Of a stretch of 64,000 nt of DNA, positions 1 to 11,787 are shown one piece after another (position 1 is the stretch's first letter; the number at the start of each line of letters is the position of its first letter). Source of the DNA: Epiperipatus broadwayi (lineage: Eukaryota > Onychophora > Udeonychophora > Euonychophora > Peripatidae); NCBI GenBank assembly GCA_028023455.1, contig JAQFVV010000017.1, forward strand, positions 4,244,098-4,308,097. Direction: 5' to 3'. A program made the translations under genes and the position numbers. The notes under the pieces were generated by a model. The model ran no database searches, was not told the origin of the DNA, and saw nothing but the letters and a program-made list of their open reading frames with translations.

Positions 1-496
1 CAATTGAATACAAGCTTATTAATAACAATAACACAAAAAATGAAGTTTAGGTCTCTAGAATAAGGCTATACACATATAAGCATTCTGATTTTGATTACTA
101 TACAAAATTCAAATTATTACATTGATTTTACAATACTTCATAATGGGTTTACCTACAACACATATATAGATATGTGCACAGACATGCATTTTGTAATATA
201 CAATGAATATATTTCAATTGACATTTAATCAAATTTTAAAAATGATCACATTTTACATGTGTTGATTAACATAAAAACAAAATTCAATTTATTACATTGT
301 GGATTACAGTATCAATTATTCCTTTCTTATGCTATTTACTATAACAATCATCAAACATCTTAACATCACTTGTGAAAGAAATTTCTATATACTTCATTTG
401 CCATCTCACAAATTATCAACTTCAGATGGTTTAGTCATTACCAACTTATAAAAATATCATCTATGATGATTCCTGTGGTTATAGATGACAATTAGA
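1..496. other. AT-rich intergenic DNA, no gene seen
   Basis: I see no coding potential, no recognisable repeat boundary and no RNA gene here. The stretch ends at the target-site duplication of the hAT element that follows. Confidence 0.6.
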
Positions 497-504
497 GTGT
501 AGGG

Positions 505-3390
505 CAGTGATAGATAATCTATGGCATGTGTGGCAGACATGGCACATTTGAATATTTTACTGGCACACAAACTATTTACACATCATAATTTTTTATACTT
601 TAAATTATTCAATATTTTTGTTGTTGCTAAAATCTATACTAATAAAAATTTACTGTAAACTAAATGTAGAATAAATAAATATAATATTATATTAGAATTC
701 AATTTACAATTAAAGTCTGATTAGAAGCAATAATTAGAAAATTTAAAAAAATATATACATATGTAGGTGGGAATGGTATTTTAAGTCAAACAAGGGGGTA
801 CTGGTATACTGTGGTATTATATTCTATAAATCTGTCAAATGATTCCAGTAAAACTAGAAAGTAAACTCAGTAAAATATTTTACAACTTTTTGAAGTAAAT
901 TTTTTCAAATCTAAAGTAAAAGTAATGAAATGGTTGATCTAAATGTGTTGACACCATTCATTTTTTTTAACTTCATCAAAATCATGAACAAAGGAATGAA
1001 ATGCATAATCAACTCCATCAAATGACATTTTGTGTTCTTTTGCTTGAAGTTTTGCTGTAAAAGTGAAATGTACAAATAATAATATATTTTAGCATATAAT
1101 AAATCTTTAATTTATAAAATTATTAAAATTCATTTAAATTTACTTTTAAATAAATTTGTTACCATTATAATAATAGGACTAGTGAAAATATAAAAAAAAA
1201 TTGTCAAGCGGTACAGAATTTCAAAATTGATGGACTGAATGAGTATGGAATGACTAACAAAGGCACCAAGGCAGTATGTGTTTTATGTTCCAGAACAATT
1301 GTATTGAGAACATCATTAGTAAAACATCATTATGAAATCAATCATAAATCACTTTGTGAAAAAAGTAAAGATGAACAAAAAGAATATATTGCCTAAGCAT
1401 TTAAAAATATAAATATTCAATCAACATCTATAATGAAATTTATCAAGAACCATTTAAATATGCTGCTAGTTTTTTTTATTTCAAATGTAATTACCAAACA
1501 CAGAAAACCTTTTAATGATGAAAAATATATGAAAGAAGCTTCAATGAAATTATGCACCAGTTCTTTTTGAAATTTTGAAAACAATGCAAAAATTATTCAG
1601 AGACTAAAGGATTTACCATTGACTAGAAGTATGGTTAAAGAAAAAATCCTGCAAATGGCTAACCACATAACTTACCAACAAAAAGTGATATAAAATCTTC
1701 TAGTTTAATTTTTTATTGCCTTGATGAAAATACAGACATAAATGGATCAGCTCGTTTAGCTATTTTTTAGTTGCTATTGCATTGGAAATAATATCAAAAA
1801 AGAATTGATCAGTTTAACCTCATTAGTAACAACAACAAAAGGAATAGATATTTGCAATGAAGCCTCAACTTGATGAAAAAGAAGTAGATGTTACCCAAAT
1901 TGTATCAGTAACTACAGATGGTGCTCAAAGTAAAGTATGACTAGAAAAGAATATGTTTTTTTCAGTTTATTTATCAACATCATTGTACATTCTTTTCATT
2001 GCATTATACATAAGCAGGCTTTATGCATGAAAACCATCTTTAAGTCACTGGATGATATTATGAAAGTTGTGACTAAGTTAGTCAATTTTATATCTACATG
2101 AGTTTCTAAATAAATAAAAAAAAATTTAATTTATTGAATGAGATGATCTCAGTATACAATGGTTCACTTATCCACAACAATGTCCGATGGTTAAGTTGAG
2201 CACAGATTCTTCAAAAATTCATTCAGTGTTTAGATAAAATTGACTGTTTTTATGTAATAAGATAATCATTGAAAAATATAATGAATTAATGGATGTTGAA
2301 TGGCTTTCAAAATTAATGTTTTTTCAGATGTGTTCACATCTTAATGAATTAAATGTGAAACTGCAAGGTGAGAGACAATTGTAGTCATATTTGATTTGAT
2401 CAAAGCATTTGAAGTTAAATTACAAATTTTCAACCATGATGTTATTTCTTACACCTTCAAATATTTTCCAAATCTAAAAAAGTTCTTCACTGATTTAGAA
2501 TCTCATGAGAAGCCAGATCAAGTAAAACTGATGCAAGACTTTTGTGCTGTTATTCAATTGATAATTGATGAATTTTCTTTAAGATTTATACAGTTCAGAC
2601 AATTTTTAGAAATATCAAAAATTTATTTTATACTCAGACATAACATCAATGAATAGTTTCAAGTTAGAAATTTTTGAGTGGCTTAATTTGAAATATATGG
2701 AAATGTAATCAGTCGATTTTCAATCCAATTCTATATGGAAACAGAAATTTGTTGACTTGAGGAATGAGTTAGAAACAATAAAAAATCAATTATTGGATAT
2801 ATATAAAAAGAATGCTGAAGAGGAACTACTGGCTGCTTAGAATGTGATTCCTTAAACATTTAATAATCTTAAAAAATTAGTGACTGCTAGATTATCAATT
2901 TTATCCTCTACATATACATGTGAATCATTGTTTTCAGAAATGAATTTAATTAAAGACAGTTTGAAAAATAGAATGATAGATGAATCTAGTTTAGCATGTA
3001 CATTATTAAAAGTGGCAAAAATATGAACCAGATATAAAACATTTGGCATCCAATGTACAACAACAAAAATCTTATTAAATAATATCTATTTATGTTCATT
3101 TTATGTGTTTATTTCCAAAATTTTGTTTTAATTCATAGTAATTTTTTACTCTTACATTTTATTCAACTGGTGCTCTTCTAAATAAATATCCTTCACTTGT
3201 ATTTATATTATTTAGAAATGTTGTTGAATTATTTTTGTTATTATTATTATCATCATTTTGTTTTATGAACTTTTAAAAAACTGCAAAAGTTGTTTATATT
3301 TTGATTTATTAACTGTATGGCATGCCAATCATTCAATAAATATTTTTGGAAATTTTTGGCATGCACACATAAAAAGGTTTACTATCACTG
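505..3390 (+). mobile_element. Complete but inactive hAT-family DNA transposon
   Basis: The terminal inverted repeats CAGTGATAG (505 onward) and CTATCACTG (ending 3390) bound the element. They are flanked by an 8-bp target duplication, GTGTAGGG at 497-504 and GTGTTGGG at 3391-3398, differing at one base; 8 bp is the hAT hallmark. Just inside each end lie the 'GGCATG...' subterminal blocks common in ZBED/Charlie-like hATs. The interior holds a broken transposase gene on the plus strand (about 1190-3060). At 2,886 bp the length fits an autonomous element. The precise ends are seen in sequence; the family follows from the duplication length and the transposase. Confidence 0.88.
1190..3060 (+). 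pseudogene. Degenerate hAT transposase (ZBED5/FAM200-like)
   Basis: Conceptual translation in shifting frames gives recognisable parts of a hAT transposase. A BED-type zinc finger lies near 1250-1370 (CVLCSR, then LVKHHYEINH). A catalytic-region fragment near 1900-1930 reads VTTDGAQ. An open middle block runs about 2396-2656 (KAFEVKLQ...YFPNLKKF). The C-terminal dimerisation domain lies near 2870-3010, with STYTCESLFSEMN, KNRM and DESSL. Numerous stops and frameshifts separate these parts, so no protein is made. The usual product of about 600 residues matches the space available. A short open frame on the opposite strand over the C-terminus is only a shadow of this gene. Confidence 0.82.
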
Positions 3391-3871
3391 GTGTTGGGTA
3401 TGGAATAATAACAAGAATGACTCAAAAGTGTAAGAAAATAGTGCAAATCATAATAATAAATCCATATTCATCAGGCACCTAAGATTCAAGTCATGGCTCT
3501 ATTATAGCACTTATTGATGATAAAGAAATGCAACTGTCCATGGAAAATGATATACAGCCCTATGTTATCTGTATATTTTAATAACTTTAAAGTATAAAAA
3601 TGTAATTCCTATACAATAGATTTTTACATAACCCTAACACCTACGATTTCATATGAATATTACTCTCCTGACCACCATCCTATATCTTCTACATTGAATA
3701 ACTCACTTAACATCGTAAAATATGCAAACAGCATTCTAAAATAATTTTCAAAACACAATATTAAAGAAACAACAAAGATCTAACTTCATGTCAAGATGAT
3801 TTTTTTTAAAGTTTTCATGCACAAATGATCTTGATAAAACATCCATCAGTACCATACTTTTATATGTCAAA

Positions 3872-3950
3872 GCATTGACCAGGATTCAAACCCAGGTCAG
3901 CTGCTTGGAAGGCAGCTATGCTAACCACTAGGCCACTAATGCTTGATGGC
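3872..3950 (-). tRNA. tRNA-like sequence (SINE head or tRNA pseudogene), anticodon loop CTTCCAA
   Basis: On the minus strand the sequence folds as a near-complete cloverleaf. It starts GCATTAGTGG, has an A-box-like D arm (CCTAGTGGTTAGC), and an anticodon stem GCTGC/GCAGC around loop CTTCCAA (anticodon TCC, Gly-like). The T arm is GGGTTTGAATCC, with one change from the B-box consensus, and the acceptor strands pair imperfectly. The opening 'CATCAAGCATTRGTGG' is shared with the tRNA-like sequence at 63156-63240, so this is more likely a dispersed SINE head than a single-copy tRNA gene. Confidence 0.5.
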
Positions 3951-4441
3951 ACCATACTTTTATTTATTTGTTATTATATAATTTATAGATCGGTATTAGG
4001 TCTTTCTCTATATTTCAACAGATAACATTCATAAAGATAAAATATCAATAAATTAAAGATATTATCTAATGTATGCATATTCAAGCATTCACACTAAATA
4101 AATATTTTAAATATCCTCGGGTGTTTTTAAAACATTCATCTTCATTCATCAATTCTTTTATAAAAGAAATACACACGATGATAATTTTTATCAATGGTTC
4201 ATTCCACTGTTTAATATTAAATTCAAGCAATATAAAATACTAATTTAAAATACTAATTAGGATATATCATTTTTAAAAAAACAACAAATTATTAATACTT
4301 ATATAAGGCTAGAACCTAATGAAAAGAAATTACTAATGATCTCAACCATTATTTAAATCACTTATGGCGATCTGCTTCTTGGCCCATACATTCAGAAAAG
4401 CCAATTATGATTGTAATTTACCTTATTCAGAATTATTTAAC

Positions 4442-4442
<1 letters not shown>
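3951..4442. other. AT-rich spacer before the LINE, nothing recognised
   Basis: No gene, tRNA or repeat boundary is recognised. The stretch leads directly into the TAA array at 4443. Confidence 0.5.

Positions 4443-4527
<85 letters not shown>
4443..4527. repeat. (TAA)n microsatellite abutting the LINE 5' end
   Basis: An uninterrupted trinucleotide array of about 85 bp. LINE ORF1 sequence begins immediately after it, so the array marks the 5' junction of the insertion. Confidence 0.95.
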
Positions 4528-5940
4528 CAGAGCTAGTTCAATAGACATCTTTGAACTAAGTGCAGAGAATGAAGATGAGACACCTAATGACCTAACAGAA
4601 CAAACTGAAGATAACTGGACAGAAGAAGAAATTCAAGAAATCAACATCCAGCTTAATAATACAATACCAAACAAGTTATATGAATCTTTTAAAAAATTAT
4701 TTTCTGATAGATCATTAGTTCTCACAATTACAGACAGAAATCTAACTTTGTATAAATTTCACAAAGAGTTATTATATCAAAAGCTAACAGAAGAAAACTT
4801 ATGGGACTCAGTCTCAGAGATAGGTGAACATACAAACTTGCGATATATAGCTATACAATTTTTTAATGAAAATCAAAAAATGAGATTCAAATCACAAATA
4901 AAAACAATGGGTGGATATGTAATGATTGTTGTAGATGAAAATCTGCAAAATTATTGTTCAGGAATCATAAAAAATGCATATTTTGGGTTTAGCTTTCATG
5001 ATTTCAAAAGTATGGTCCAACCATTTGGACAAGCCATATACATTAAACAAATCTTGTGCAATTATACACCCACACTTATATACACCAACAGTTATCAATT
5101 TAAGATAAAGCTGCACCAGCATATTAAGCCAGAAGAAATTTCAAGACAAATTATGGATCAGGGGCAGTGTTATACCTAAACATTAAAGGGCTAAGGCCAC
5201 AATGTTTTGGCCATGAAGAAAGAAGCCATTTAATTATAGACTGTCCAAAGAATGAAAATAATAAAGGATTTGATATATCAGAAGAAAAACTAGAAAGGCA
5301 AACAAACTGTAAAAAAAGGGGATATAAAGAAAATACTGACATCGGATGTAGTAACTCAGGGAAGTGAAAAGGAAAAAAATTCTATACAATCACATATGAA
5401 TACAGATAAGCAAGAAAGTGAAACTGCAAATGTAAATCATGATGATAGCAATATTGGTGAGATTCCAGATTCTTCATTAAGGCTGGAGGAAAAAGTGTGC
5501 CTTAAGATAAATAATACAAAAGTAAAAGAAAAAAGGGAATGATATACAAATGCATGCAGTTAAAGCTTTAGAAAAAATATAGACAAACACACACCAAAAA
5601 AAATGTTGATGGGAAGCAATATTATGAAGAGAATATGAATATGAATTTGGACAAAGAACTGGAATTAACTAAAAAACAAAGAACTAGGAATAATATAAAT
5701 ATTGAGATTACTCAGACAATAATGCCAAATATGCAGCAAGTTACTCAGAGTAATATTGAACAGAAGAGAAAGCCAGGAAGACCCTCAAAAAACAGGAAAA
5801 CAGGAAAAAAACTAAAATTAGGAGAGCTTATGTTTGATGACACAGGAGAATGGTATCAAATGGACAGATATACTGATGTTTAATCTGAAAGTGAATTTGA
5901 AGATGCCCAAGATTTACAATTGATAGACAGCCAAAGATAA
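4528..5940 (+). pseudogene. LINE ORF1 (nucleic-acid-binding protein), frameshifted
   Basis: ORF1 products bind element RNA and act as chaperones. The first block (to about 5180) is acidic at the start (ENEDETPND...), then has an RRM-like alternation of hydrophobic strands. After a frameshift near 5165 the reading continues with LYLNIKGLRPQCFGHEERSH and an IIDCP that together form a degraded CCHC zinc knuckle (one Cys lost), a typical LINE ORF1 feature. A further block at 5635-5883 is basic and holds an AT-hook-like RKPGRPSKNRK. A stop at 5881 precedes the likely original end at 5938-5940. The true start cannot be fixed because the frame runs open back into the TAA array. Confidence 0.75.
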
Positions 5941-6077
5941 GTATAATTAAAGATAAAGTAAATTCAAACAAATTCAAAGTAAAAAGTAAATCTTTATAAA
6001 TGAAAATTAAAATTGCTTCTTTTAATGTACAGGTTTGAATTCAATAGAAAAATTATTTCAGTTGAATCAATAGATCA
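5936..6077 (+). repeat. 142-bp direct repeat, left copy (spans the ORF1/ORF2 junction)
   Basis: This segment recurs at 8602-8743 with only a handful of differences (roughly 96% identical by eye). It covers the last codon of ORF1, the spacer and the first codons of ORF2: ATG at 6000, then KIKIASFNVQ, the N-terminal endonuclease motif. The two copies flank the insert at 6078-8601. Confidence 0.9.
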
Positions 6078-6083
6078 ATAAAT

Positions 6084-6190
6084 CCTAGAAAGATTGTTAA
6101 CTCGGAGTTAAGTCTTCTTTCTATGCTAAAAGGTAGAGTGTTAACTCGGAGTTAAGTCTGCTTTCTACGATAAAACCTAGAAAGAGTGTT
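6084..6190. repeat. Short tandem hairpin repeats (period about 45 bp)
   Basis: Two full units and one partial unit each contain the near-palindrome TTAACTCGGAGTTAA. In the first unit TAGAAAG (6086-6092) pairs with CTTTCTA (6117-6123) and encloses that palindrome, giving a strong hairpin. The second unit (6132-6175) and the start of a third (from 6176) follow directly. Confidence 0.75.
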
Positions 6191-6542
6191 AACTTGGCTT
6201 AGCAGCTAACAGTGTAGCTTTTTCCGATGCTAAAAGCAGAGGAAAATGTTGTAGTTGTTTGTGTCACACATTACATCATAGTGCTGTGTTATGTATTTTA
6301 TGTAACAATATCGTACGAGGATGTGTTAAGTTGATCATGTCAAAATTATTTAAATGTTCATTGGGGCCTTTTTTTAAGACAAATTGATGTACAGTTACCT
6401 TTTAAAAATTTTAACAGTGTTGTGATTGTTCCTCATAAAGCTGTAAGCCTCCTAAATTCTCTATTAGGGTGGGGTAGCATAAATTTTTTGACGATCATGC
6501 TTTGAGACACGTTTTAGCAAGAATTTTCCCAAGACCAAGAAG

Positions 6543-6806
6543 ATGGCTAATTCCAACACAGAAAACTTAAAAAGATGGGAATTACCAGACATGGAAGCCA
6601 GTGCTGGAACATTTCTACAGCAGAAAAAAAAACATTCTGCTGAAAGAAAAGATTGGGTTGTGTGGCAAATATATGCAGATTTGAGGTCCAAAAACATCTT
6701 TTGTCTTTCATTTGTAAATCTCATTGTTGCCAATGGAAATGTTCACTTCGTAAAGGGCAGCTTGTTTGAGGGATTCCAAATGGCCTTTGTCAAATGTAAA
6801 AAATAA
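6543..6806 (+). CDS. Unrecognised 87-residue open frame in the LINE insert
   Basis: I do not recognise this protein. It starts at an ATG in good eukaryotic context (A at -3, G at +4) and reads MANSNTENLKRWELPDMEAS and onward to KCKK before its stop. It is mildly basic, with no signal peptide, membrane span or obvious motif. The opposite strand is also open over most of the same interval, which weakens the case for either. Base composition is less AT-biased than the neighbouring tandem array. It could be a captured exon or transcript fragment, or chance. Confidence 0.25.
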   Translation: MANSNTENLKRWELPDMEASAGTFLQQKKKHSAERKDWVVWQIYADLRSKNIFCLSFVNLIVANGNVHFVKGSLFEGFQMAFVKCKK

Positions 6807-6809
6807 AAG

Positions 6810-8500
6810 TAACTTCAATTTTTATTTAAACATACATCCCTTCTCCCAATAATTGTTGTCATCAGCAATCAAATGTAAAATAAAAGAAGTAACTAAAATT
6901 TTTATTTAAATATACCCCAAAAAACCCTGTTTCTCCCAATAATTGTTGTTGTCTGCAATCAAATGGTCAAATAAAAGTAACATCAATTATTCTTTAATCA
7001 TACAGAAAAAAAACCCTCCCACTAATTGTTGTCGGAAATCAAATGTAAACCAATAAAATTAAGACCATAAATTATTAGTTAAACATAACCCAAATTACTA
7101 TTTGAACATACACCAAAAAAGACCTGCTCTTGTCAATAAAAATTAAAGAAACAACTATTATTGTCCCATTGTCAAACCAAATATTATTTGGGAAACCAAA
7201 ATAATTTATAAATGAAAAAAAGAAAGTCAAATCGGTTGTCAATAGAATGGTAACCAATAAAAGTAATTTAAATTTTGATTTAAACATACACACAAACAAA
7301 AAAAAACCCTTTCTCCCACTAATTGTTGTTGGCAATCAAATGTAAAGCACTAAAAGTAAGGTAAATTATTTTTTAAACATAACTCAAATTACTATTTGAA
7401 CATACACCAAAAAAGACCCTCTTGTCAATAAAAATGAAAGAAACAACAACTATTATTGTCCCATTGTCAAACCAAATATTTTTGGGAAACCAAAACCATA
7501 ATTTATAAATGAAAAAAAAGAAAGTCAAATTGATTGTCAATCAAATGTAACCAATAAAAGTAACTTAAATTTTTATTTAAACATACACAAAAAACAACCC
7601 CTTTCTCCCAATAATTGTTGTTGGAAATCAAATGTAAAATAAAAGTAACATAAATTAGTATTTAATCATCACCCAAAAACACCCACCCGTCTCACTAATT
7701 CTTGTCAATGAAATGTACACCACTAAAAGTAATGTAAACTATTCTTTAAATGGTTACACCCCTTCTCCCAATAATTGTTGTCAACAATCATACACAAAAA
7801 AATGCCTCTCCCAATAATTAGTGTCAATCAAATGTAAACCAATAAAAGTAAGACTGTAACTTATTATTTAAACATAACCCAAATTACTATTTGAGGTTCA
7901 TACACCAAAAAACACCCTCTTGTCAATAAAAATTAAAAAAACAACAACTATTATTGTCCCATTGTCAAAAATATTTATTTGTAGAACCAAAACCATAATT
8001 TATAAACGAAAGGAAGTCAAATTGGTTATCAATCAAATGTAAACCAATAAAAGTAACTTAAATTTTTATTTCAACATACACACACACACATGGAAAAACA
8101 AACAAAAAAACATTTCTCCCAATAATTGTTGTGGGCAATCAAATGTAAAATAAAAGTAAGGTAAATTATTATTTAATCGTACACAAAAACACCCCTCCCA
8201 CTAATTGTTGTCGGCAATCAAATGTAAACCTATAAAAGTAACGTAAATTTTATTATTTAAAGATCTATCAAAAAAACCCATTCTCTCTTGAATTTTGTCA
8301 ATCAAATTTTAAAAAACAGTAATACTCTTTAAAAAACACACAAATTACTATTTGAACATACACCAAAAAAGACCCTCTTGTCAATAAAATTTTTTAAAAA
8401 AAGCAACTATTATTATCCCATTGTCAAAAATATTATTTGGGAAACCAAAATAATTTAAAAACGAAAGGAAGTAAAATTTATAAACAAAAAAAAAAAAGTC
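6810..8500. repeat. Degenerate minisatellite array, roughly 80-95 bp units with higher-order structure
   Basis: The core phrases AATTGTTGTC, GCAATCAAATGTAAA, CAATAAAAGTAA and ACATACACCAAAAAA recur about twenty times with substitutions and small indels. A longer sub-unit with 'CTCTTGTCAATAAAAAT' and 'ATTGTCCCATTGTCAAA' recurs near 7105, 7395, 7900 and 8350, so units are grouped into a higher-order repeat of a few hundred bases. Short open frames here are by-products of the repeat. Confidence 0.85.
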
Positions 8501-8601
8501 AATATTAATAGAGAATCGCTAGCCTGGGAATGTTATATTAATGTGTTTTTGGTTAGAAATAGCGCCATCCCACAGCTGACATGAAGGATCAAATGAGAAC
8601 C

Positions 8602-8743
8602 GATAAGTATAATTAAAGATAAAGTAAATTCAAACAAATTCAAAGTAAAAAGTAAATCTTTATAAATTAAAATTAAAATTGCTTCTTTTAATGTACGGGT
8701 TTAAATTCAATAGAAAAAATATTTCAGTTGAATCAATAGATCA
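8602..8743 (+). repeat. 142-bp direct repeat, right copy
   Basis: This is the right-hand partner of 5936-6077. Here the ORF2 start codon is changed to ATT, while the left copy keeps ATG (6000-6002), so the rest of ORF2 is separated from its start by the insert. Confidence 0.9.
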
Positions 8744-11700
8744 GGGAAACAAAACCTCATATAATGGGGCTGCTTGAAACCAAAATTTATGCAGGGTCAC
8801 AAATTGATCCAGTAAAATTTCTAAATAGTGAGGGCTTTGTTGTATATTCAAGAAACTCTACCTCTCCATCAGCCAGGACAGGTCTTTTGATAGCTACCGC
8901 TTGCCAGTTTACCAATTTTCAAATCATATACATTGATGCAAATCTATTAATCATTACTTTATTTCACAAAATAATTAAAATAAATGTAATCTTTGTTTAT
9001 ATGCCATTGTAAAAATATAAAATAAATACAATAATTGCCACAATTAATTCAACACTGGGATCTACAGCTAATCCAACAATTTTGATCGGAGACTGCAATG
9101 CAACATATGATGAGTTTGTAAAAATAAGTGGATACATAAATTATCAGTTCCATTGATGATGCAAGAGGTTTCGTGTCTGGAGATGCTGTTTCATTTCATA
9201 ATGGCCGATTTTCAACATTAATTGATCTTTGTTTTTACTCTCCAGTGTTTCATCATCTAATAAGCATGAAGTTAATCCCATCAACAATTTCTGATCACTC
9301 AGCTCAGTTCATATCAATTGACCTCAGTAATATATAAGTCTCTAGACTGCCACTAACTAGAACAATAAGAATGTTGATTCCAACCTTAACACCCAAATTT
9401 ATTTTTCAGAAACTTATATTATGTGGAATAAGATTCTTTCAATGACCTTTAATCCAATACAGCAATATTTAGCTTACATTAATATCTTGTCATTTAACAT
9501 TAATCATATAGTGAAAAATCAACCACCTCCCTCGGGTTGTTGAAGCTTGCAGAACAAATTCATAAATGTATTGTGGTGATAACCCCTACTCAACACACAC
9601 AGAAACATATACATATACTAACAAATGCTTATAACAAGGCATGCGAAACACTAAAGAGCTATTTAAAAAATAAAAAAAGTAGAATATGCCTAATGCATCA
9701 ACACACATGGACTCGGCAATTCATTAGGTGGGCATTAGGGAGGGGACCTGAAATCAATGTGCCATTACCAATTAAAATCAACAATGAAACATTTACTGGA
9801 AATAATATGATCTTGCCAATTCTTAACTATTTTAAAGATAAGCTGGGACCAGGGAAATTGATACAATACCAGCCAAAGGTATTTGGAATGGCAGAGATTG
9901 AATCACCATATGCAATAGATGATTTTATAATGAAAATGAATAAAATTCCCAACAACTGTCACTCAGGAAGCCCTGAAATTCCACTGTTCATATTAAAACA
10001 CCTTGACAAGCTAACTAGCAAATGCCTGTGCCAGCTGGCAAACTATTTACTGCAGGGAATAATAACAATGGAGGGAGTTAATACGATTGCGATTGCGATG
10101 GTGCCGTTTAATAAAAAAAAGAAGCCCATCCCTCTGTTATCAGAGATAAGGCCAATATCAATGGGTTCATTGCCCATAAAGATTTTAGAGAAAGTAATTA
10201 AAGATAAAATAGAACCATTTATTTTGCTGATGATTTCTCCAGCTCAATTTGGCAAAAAACATTCATCTGCCATACAAGCTGCTATTTTGACATCGGTTAG
10301 AGAAAAGAAAAGATATGGCCCGATTGTTGTACAGCTGGATATTGCTTTGGCTTTTGACAATGTTGATATATCTGTTGAGATTATTGAATGACACTGAAAT
10401 GCCAAAATCACATATATATGTTATAATAAATTTACTCTTAAATCGTGAGCTTCACATCACCCTAAATAGCAGAAATTCGCCAGTATTTCACACCAACTAC
10501 ATCAGTTTCACAGGGATCCCCACTTAGTGATATCTTATTCATTTTATATATAAATCCCCTTCTTGTTCGACTACAACAGACATTTGAGGGAATGGAGATC
10601 CTGGGAACAGGTCAAAAATTGACCTGCATTGCATACATGGATGATATTACAGTTTTCCTGACATCAAAAAGCAGATACCAAAACTACAGATGATTTTAGA
10701 AGAATACTCAAAGGAATTTAAACTAGGTTTTAATCCCAAAAAAACAGCAGTGTGGACCATATTCACGGGAAGGCCATGTACATCCATTTTTCAGGCAAAG
10801 CCAGGTTCATTTCTTGGGTTTCTGTTCCATCTGGGGACTGCTGGCATGAGATGTCATTTGCAGAACAAATTGAAAAATGAAATACAGCAGAGTGAGACTC
10901 TCTAGCCAATACTTATATGTCAGTATATTCTAAGATTCAAATGATTAATAGTTTGATGATGACTAAGATAGTTTACTTTATGCTGGTGGTTGCTTTCTCA
11001 AAGGCTTTTATCTCTAAAATTAAGACCATTTGCAATCAGCTACTATGGTCAAGGAAAGTCATGGTGATATCAATGGCAAAACTATGTCAACCACTGAATA
11101 CAAATGGTTTGGGGTTACATGATATTGGTATTTTTGACAAACAGAGAATGAGAAACAATATAATTGATATTTTTAATAATTTCCAAAAATTAAGCAGCTC
11201 ATAGAGGTTATTCCAACTGATAAACCACCACCAAAAAAATTATCACATTTTGAACAATTAATATATCATTGTAAAACAGAATCAAAAATCCCAGAGCAAT
11301 TTATTAATAAGTACAAATACTGGGAAATTTATGAACTAATAAATGAAGATAATAACACAAATGCTTTGGAACCAATAGTGGGAATTAATAATAAACAACT
11401 GGTTAAAAGACATCAATTGATCCCTTTTGTGAGTTATGTCATCGAGCTGAGGAAACCCTATCACATCTGATACATCACTGTGAGGGACTTAGGCAGATAA
11501 GAAATCTGATAACTGGCAATTACAGGAAGTCTAATGTAACAATGCATCAATTAATTTCTACATTTAGAGAGGTATTAACACCAAGTGTCAGGGCAGGGGC
11601 AGCAACCTTTGTGCTCTATGCATACTGGTGTACTAGATACACCTTCCTAATTGGTAACAATTCCACAAGGCATTCAGCTACTTTTTTAAATAAACTTGCA

Positions 11701-11787
11701 ATGATACAGAAAAGGGATAAGACACTGGCCAGATCTGACATTTATGCAGCCACCTGGTCATTACTTAAGATTAAATCAATGTTATAG
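8666..11787 (+). pseudogene. LINE ORF2: APE endonuclease plus reverse transcriptase, broken
   Basis: ORF2 makes the enzyme that nicks DNA and copies element RNA. The endonuclease part (about 8666-9340) shows IASFNV, MGLLETKIY (catalytic Glu), a GDCNA motif near 9090 and ISDHSAQF near 9290. The reverse transcriptase follows: IRPISMGSLPIKILEK near 10145, AQFGKKHSSA near 10240, motif A VVQLDIALAFDNVD near 10325, GSPLSDILFILYINPLL near 10515, and the catalytic AYMDDIT near 10630. FLGF lies near 10810. A C-terminal zinc-binding signature, CELCHRAEETLSHLIHHC, lies near 11435-11485. At least six stops or frameshifts split the frame. Confidence 0.88.

Larger units (their letters stand above)
6078..8601. 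mobile_element. 2.5-kb insertion of unknown type inside the LINE
   Basis: Everything between the two 142-bp repeats is foreign to the LINE. From left to right it holds three short tandem hairpin repeats (6084-6190), a unique 600-bp segment with an 87-codon open frame, and a long degenerate tandem array (about 6810-8500). A unique tail with 'GAATCGCTAGCCTGGGAATG' follows. No terminal inverted repeats, LTRs or transposase were found. The flanking duplication could be an exceptionally long target-site duplication or the trace of a tandem duplication around a break. Confidence 0.6.

Noticed and set aside
2852-3049. Minus-strand open frame over the hAT C-terminus
   Set aside because: The plus strand carries the recognisable hAT dimerisation domain; the minus frame is a shadow.
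4364-4530. Poly-isoleucine N-terminus continuous with LINE ORF1
   Set aside because: It is translation of the TAA microsatellite, so it is not considered part of the protein.
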